Origin: Brevibacterium jeotgali
GTDB taxonomy: Bacteria > Actinomycetota > Actinomycetes > Actinomycetales > Brevibacteriaceae
Assembly: GCF_900169175.1 (NCBI RefSeq)
Contig: NZ_FXZM01000011.1
Span: forward strand, 1-64,000
Reading direction: 5' to 3'
DNA length: 64,000 nucleotides
Shown: positions 61,601 through 64,000 of the stretch, in pieces
Layout of the letters: every line of letters starts with the position of its first letter
Numbering within the stretch: position 1 is the stretch's first letter
Made by a program: the position numbers and the translations under genes
Notes under the pieces: generated by a model
The model's database searches: none
Told to the model about the DNA's origin: nothing
Seen by the model: the letters and a program-made list of their open reading frames with translations, nothing else

Positions 61601-62764
61601 TCAGGTCCGGGAGGTGACGACGGCTGCCCCGGTGAGCAGAACGGCCATGACGACAGCCATCATCGGGTAGCCGTTCAGCAGGCCGGCGACTGCAGGACCG
61701 GCCACTGGCGCGAAGGCTCCGACGAACGTCATCGGTGCCGTGAAGACGCCGTTGATCGTTCCGAAGTTCTGCGTTCCCCACCGATCCGACACCGCAGTCG
61801 CCTGGAGCAGCGTGTGACACCCGCGCACTGCACCGGCCAGCACGGCGACGACGATCAGCAGCCAGACCGGTCCGGGCAGCAGTGCCAGCGCCCAGAGCCC
61901 TGCCGCACCGGCGGCGAAGATCACGACCGTCCGCGCCCTTGCACTCGTCACTCGGGCGAACTGCGGATAGCCGAGCCTTCCGACGACCTGGCCGGCACCG
62001 ATGAGCCCCAGCGCCCAGGCGGCGGTGCCGTAGGACATGCCGCGCTCCAAGAACATCGGAATGATGTTGATAGTGACGGCGAAGAGGGTGAAGGTCGCAG
62101 TCGCCATCGTGATCTGCAGGGTGATGAACTGCCGCGACCTGGTCACCGCCCGGATCGTCGCAGTCGGATTCTCCTCCGCACGCGCTGCAGAGGCATCGGT
62201 CCACCGACTGTTGAGGAAGAGCGCGTGCAGGGGCACGGTGGTGACAGCCAGGATGCCCGCCACCACGACGTAGCTCATCCGCCACCCCAACTGGTCGATC
62301 AGGGACGCGACCAGTGGTGCGAACACCGTCGAAGCCAGGCCGCCGACCAGCGTCACCGTCGTCAGCGGGCCCACCCTGCGCGGCCCGTACCAGCGGGTGA
62401 TGACCGCGAATGCCGGTGGATAGAGCACCGCGGACTGGGCGAAGCCGGCCACGACCCACGCGACGAAGAACATCACCAGATTCGGTGACCACGCGACCAG
62501 CAGCATCGCGCCGACCCCGACGAGGGAGCCGGTCGTCATGACAGCGCGCGGACTCTGACGGTCCAGGAGCCGGCCCACGCGGATCCCCGCCAGCGCGGAC
62601 ACGATCAGTCCCGCGGACAGCGCCGCGGTGATGACGGTATGGCTCCAGCCGGTCTCCTCCGAGATCGGAGCGACGGCCACCGGGAGGGAGTAGTAGAGCA
62701 GCCCCCAGCTGACGATCTGTGCCGCGCACAGTGCGGGGAGACCACCACGGGGACGATCAGTCAT
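61601..62764 (-). CDS. MFS transporter
   Basis: A 387-residue membrane protein of about 12 helices. Opening LPALCAAQIVSWGLLYYSLPVAVAPISEETGW, then GIRVGRLLDRQSPRAVMTTGSLVGVGAMLL with the loop 2-3 signature, and FAVITRWYGPRRVGPLTTVTLVGGLASTVFAPL. This subtype is often found beside the flavoprotein encoded upstream, in gene sets linked to arsenic; that link is from memory of such neighbourhoods and is tentative. The ribosome site is weak, and GACGAT nine bases before the ATG hints at a leaderless message. It converges with the AbgT gene and is 118 bases downstream of the flavoprotein. Confidence 0.83.
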   Translation of the reverse strand: MTDRPRGGLPALCAAQIVSWGLLYYSLPVAVAPISEETGWSHTVITAALSAGLIVSALAGIRVGRLLDRQSPRAVMTTGSLVGVGAMLLVAWSPNLVMFFVAWVVAGFAQSAVLYPPAFAVITRWYGPRRVGPLTTVTLVGGLASTVFAPLVASLIDQLGWRMSYVVVAGILAVTTVPLHALFLNSRWTDASAARAEENPTATIRAVTRSRQFITLQITMATATFTLFAVTINIIPMFLERGMSYGTAAWALGLIGAGQVVGRLGYPQFARVTSARARTVVIFAAGAAGLWALALLPGPVWLLIVVAVLAGAVRGCHTLLQATAVSDRWGTQNFGTINGVFTAPMTFVGAFAPVAGPAVAGLLNGYPMMAVVMAVLLTGAAVVTSRT

Positions 62765-62882
62765 GAGAGGGATCGTCCGCCGAGCCTGAAGGTGGTCTCA
62801 TCTCTCCAGTATGTCTGTGCCGGTCGATAGGTCTGTGCCGGTCGATGTCCGTGCGATCGCGGGCGGGTGGAAGGCCGACGGC

Positions 62883-64000
62883 TCAGCAGCACGTGGACGA
62901 TGCCGGCGCAGCCCCGCCGACCGCTACCAGCAGGGGCTCGTCAGACGCGTCACAGGACGGTCCGAGGTCGGCGCTGCACACGCCGGTCTCAGGAAGGTCC
63001 AGGTGCACGGCGTCCGCAGCCGCGCGGTCGCCCGCCAGTGCCGCTGCGATGGAACGGACCTGCTCGTATCCGGTGGCCATGAGGAAAGTCGGCGCCCGGC
63101 CGTAGCTCTTCATCCCGACGATGTAGAAGCCCGGTTCGGGGTGGGACAGGACCTGTTCGCCGTGCGGTTCGACGCTTCCGCACGAATGGAATTCCGGGTC
63201 GATGAGCGGGCCGAGCTGTCGCGGGGCCTCGACTGCAGGATCCAGGTCGAGGCGAAGCTCGCTCAGGATCGACAGGTCAGGGCGGAAGCCGGTGGCGGGC
63301 ACGAGCACGTCCACGGTCAGGTCTTCGGGTCCAGCGGCCCCCGTCGCCAGGACACGGAGCCGGTCACCGGCGGCTTCGAATCCTGAGATCACGAAGGAGG
63401 TGTGGACGTCGATGGCGCCGGATTCGACGAGTGTGCGCAGTCGGGACCCGATCGCACCGCGTGCCGCGAGCTCGACATCGGCCTCGCCGCCGTACGTGCC
63501 GGCGACGTCAGCAGAGCGCACTGCCCAGCTGACACGGGTCTCGGGAACGTCTGCAGCCAGCTCGGCCAGGTCGAGCAGTGTGTTCGCCGCCGAATGCCCG
63601 GCCCCGACCACGAGGACGTGACGGCCCGCGAACCGTTCGCGCTCGGTGCCGTTGACCGCGGGCAGGGGCTGGGTGATGAGTCCCTGCGCCGCGGCGCGCT
63701 TCTCTCCGGCTGCGGGCAGACCCGATCGTCCCAGCGGGTTCGGCTGTGACCAGGTGCCGGACGCGTCGATCACGCTTCGGGCACGGACGTCCTCGTGCGA
63801 TCCATCGGTACGGGCGATGCGCACGAGGAGCGGAGTGGCATCACGGTTCGCGCTGCGCGTCTTGTCGATGCCCTCCCGGGAGACTGCGACGACGCGCGAG
63901 TCGGTGCGGATGGCGTCATGCAGTGCCGCAGCCAGCGGGATGAGGTAGTCATCGACCAGGTCGTGGCCGGTGGGCAGGACGTCCAGGTCCGGCTCCTGCC
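62883..64000 (-). CDS. FAD/NAD(P)-binding flavoprotein monooxygenase, 5' end outside window
   Basis: The frame is open from 64000 to the stop at 62883, giving at least 372 residues; the start and the N-terminal FAD motif lie beyond the window. Visible parts are VIDASGTWSQPNPLG, an NADPH-binding GXGXXA segment VLVVGAGHSAANTLLDLAELA, and the C-terminal FAD strand LVPATGFRPDLSILSELRLDLDP with FYIVGMKSYGRAPTFLMATGYEQVRS. The protein ends with several cysteines, including a terminal Cys-Cys pair. It resembles flavin monooxygenase-like proteins encoded near ArsR and MFS genes in actinobacteria. A role with thiol-reactive metalloids is possible but unproven. Confidence 0.82.
   Translation of the reverse strand, partial: QEPDLDVLPTGHDLVDDYLIPLAAALHDAIRTDSRVVAVSREGIDKTRSANRDATPLLVRIARTDGSHEDVRARSVIDASGTWSQPNPLGRSGLPAAGEKRAAAQGLITQPLPAVNGTERERFAGRHVLVVGAGHSAANTLLDLAELAADVPETRVSWAVRSADVAGTYGGEADVELAARGAIGSRLRTLVESGAIDVHTSFVISGFEAAGDRLRVLATGAAGPEDLTVDVLVPATGFRPDLSILSELRLDLDPAVEAPRQLGPLIDPEFHSCGSVEPHGEQVLSHPEPGFYIVGMKSYGRAPTFLMATGYEQVRSIAAALAGDRAAADAVHLDLPETGVCSADLGPSCDASDEPLLVAVGGAAPASSTCC

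Overview
The window is high-GC bacterial DNA with GTG, ATG and occasional TTG starts, purine-rich ribosome binding sites and several apparently leaderless genes. An Ltp-type surface lipoprotein and a DinB/mycothiol-type small enzyme point to an actinomycete (Actinomycetota), most likely Micrococcales and possibly Brevibacterium-like; the genus is a guess. It is a metabolic and transport region. I saw no rRNA, tRNA, CRISPR array or intact insertion sequence.

Layout. (1) 1-905: no intact gene; a decayed alcohol-dehydrogenase N-terminus and a hairpin-rich stretch that may be the end of a mobile element. (2) 906-15501, all minus strand: a large catabolic cluster. Read 5'->3' it encodes a single-chain biotin-dependent acyl-CoA carboxylase, a thioesterase, a TRAP transporter (DctP, DctQ, DctM), a CaiC-like CoA ligase, a second acyl-CoA ligase, an aldehyde dehydrogenase, an enoyl-CoA hydratase and a Zn alcohol dehydrogenase. 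It looks like uptake, CoA activation, carboxylation and oxidation of an unidentified organic acid or alcohol. A TetR gene (16315-17022) lies upstream, and three copies of a TTGACG-N4-CGTCAA palindrome sit before the carboxylase and before the TetR gene. This block looks less GC-rich than the rest and may be an acquired island. (3) 17.4-24.7 kb: DadA-like oxidoreductase, FCD-type GntR regulator, orphan TRAP binding protein, a fused double CaiB CoA-transferase and a nitronate monooxygenase-like enzyme. (4) 25-33.5 kb: HNH nuclease, GlcD-like oxidase, Ltp lipoprotein, penicillin acylase, CutA and small proteins. (5) 33.5-38.9 kb: acyl-CoA ligase divergent from a TetR/AidB-like dehydrogenase pair, followed by a broken copy of the AidB C-terminus. 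(6) 38.9-45.6 kb: PucR regulator and an operon of a TRAP transporter with two sarcosine-oxidase-like flavoenzymes. (7) 45.9-52.6 kb: MFS exporter, second orphan TRAP binding protein, SRPBCC-like protein, amidase, LysR and EamA exporter. (8) 52.7-57.3 kb: tightly overlapped GntR - flavin oxidase - sodium/solute symporter - flavin oxidase operon. (9) 57.4-64 kb: OsmC, beta-lactamase-fold hydrolase, hemerythrin, a frameshifted AbgT transporter, an MFS transporter and a flavoprotein cut by the window edge.

Together the genes suggest a soil or surface heterotroph specialised in importing organic acids and N-substituted amino acids. There are two complete TRAP systems, two orphan TRAP binding proteins and five amine/amino-acid flavin oxidases. 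At least three genes (lipoprotein at 27.8 kb, Cys-rich protein at 33 kb, AbgT at 61 kb) carry single-base indels that break a recognisable reading frame, so either recent decay or sequence errors should be considered.
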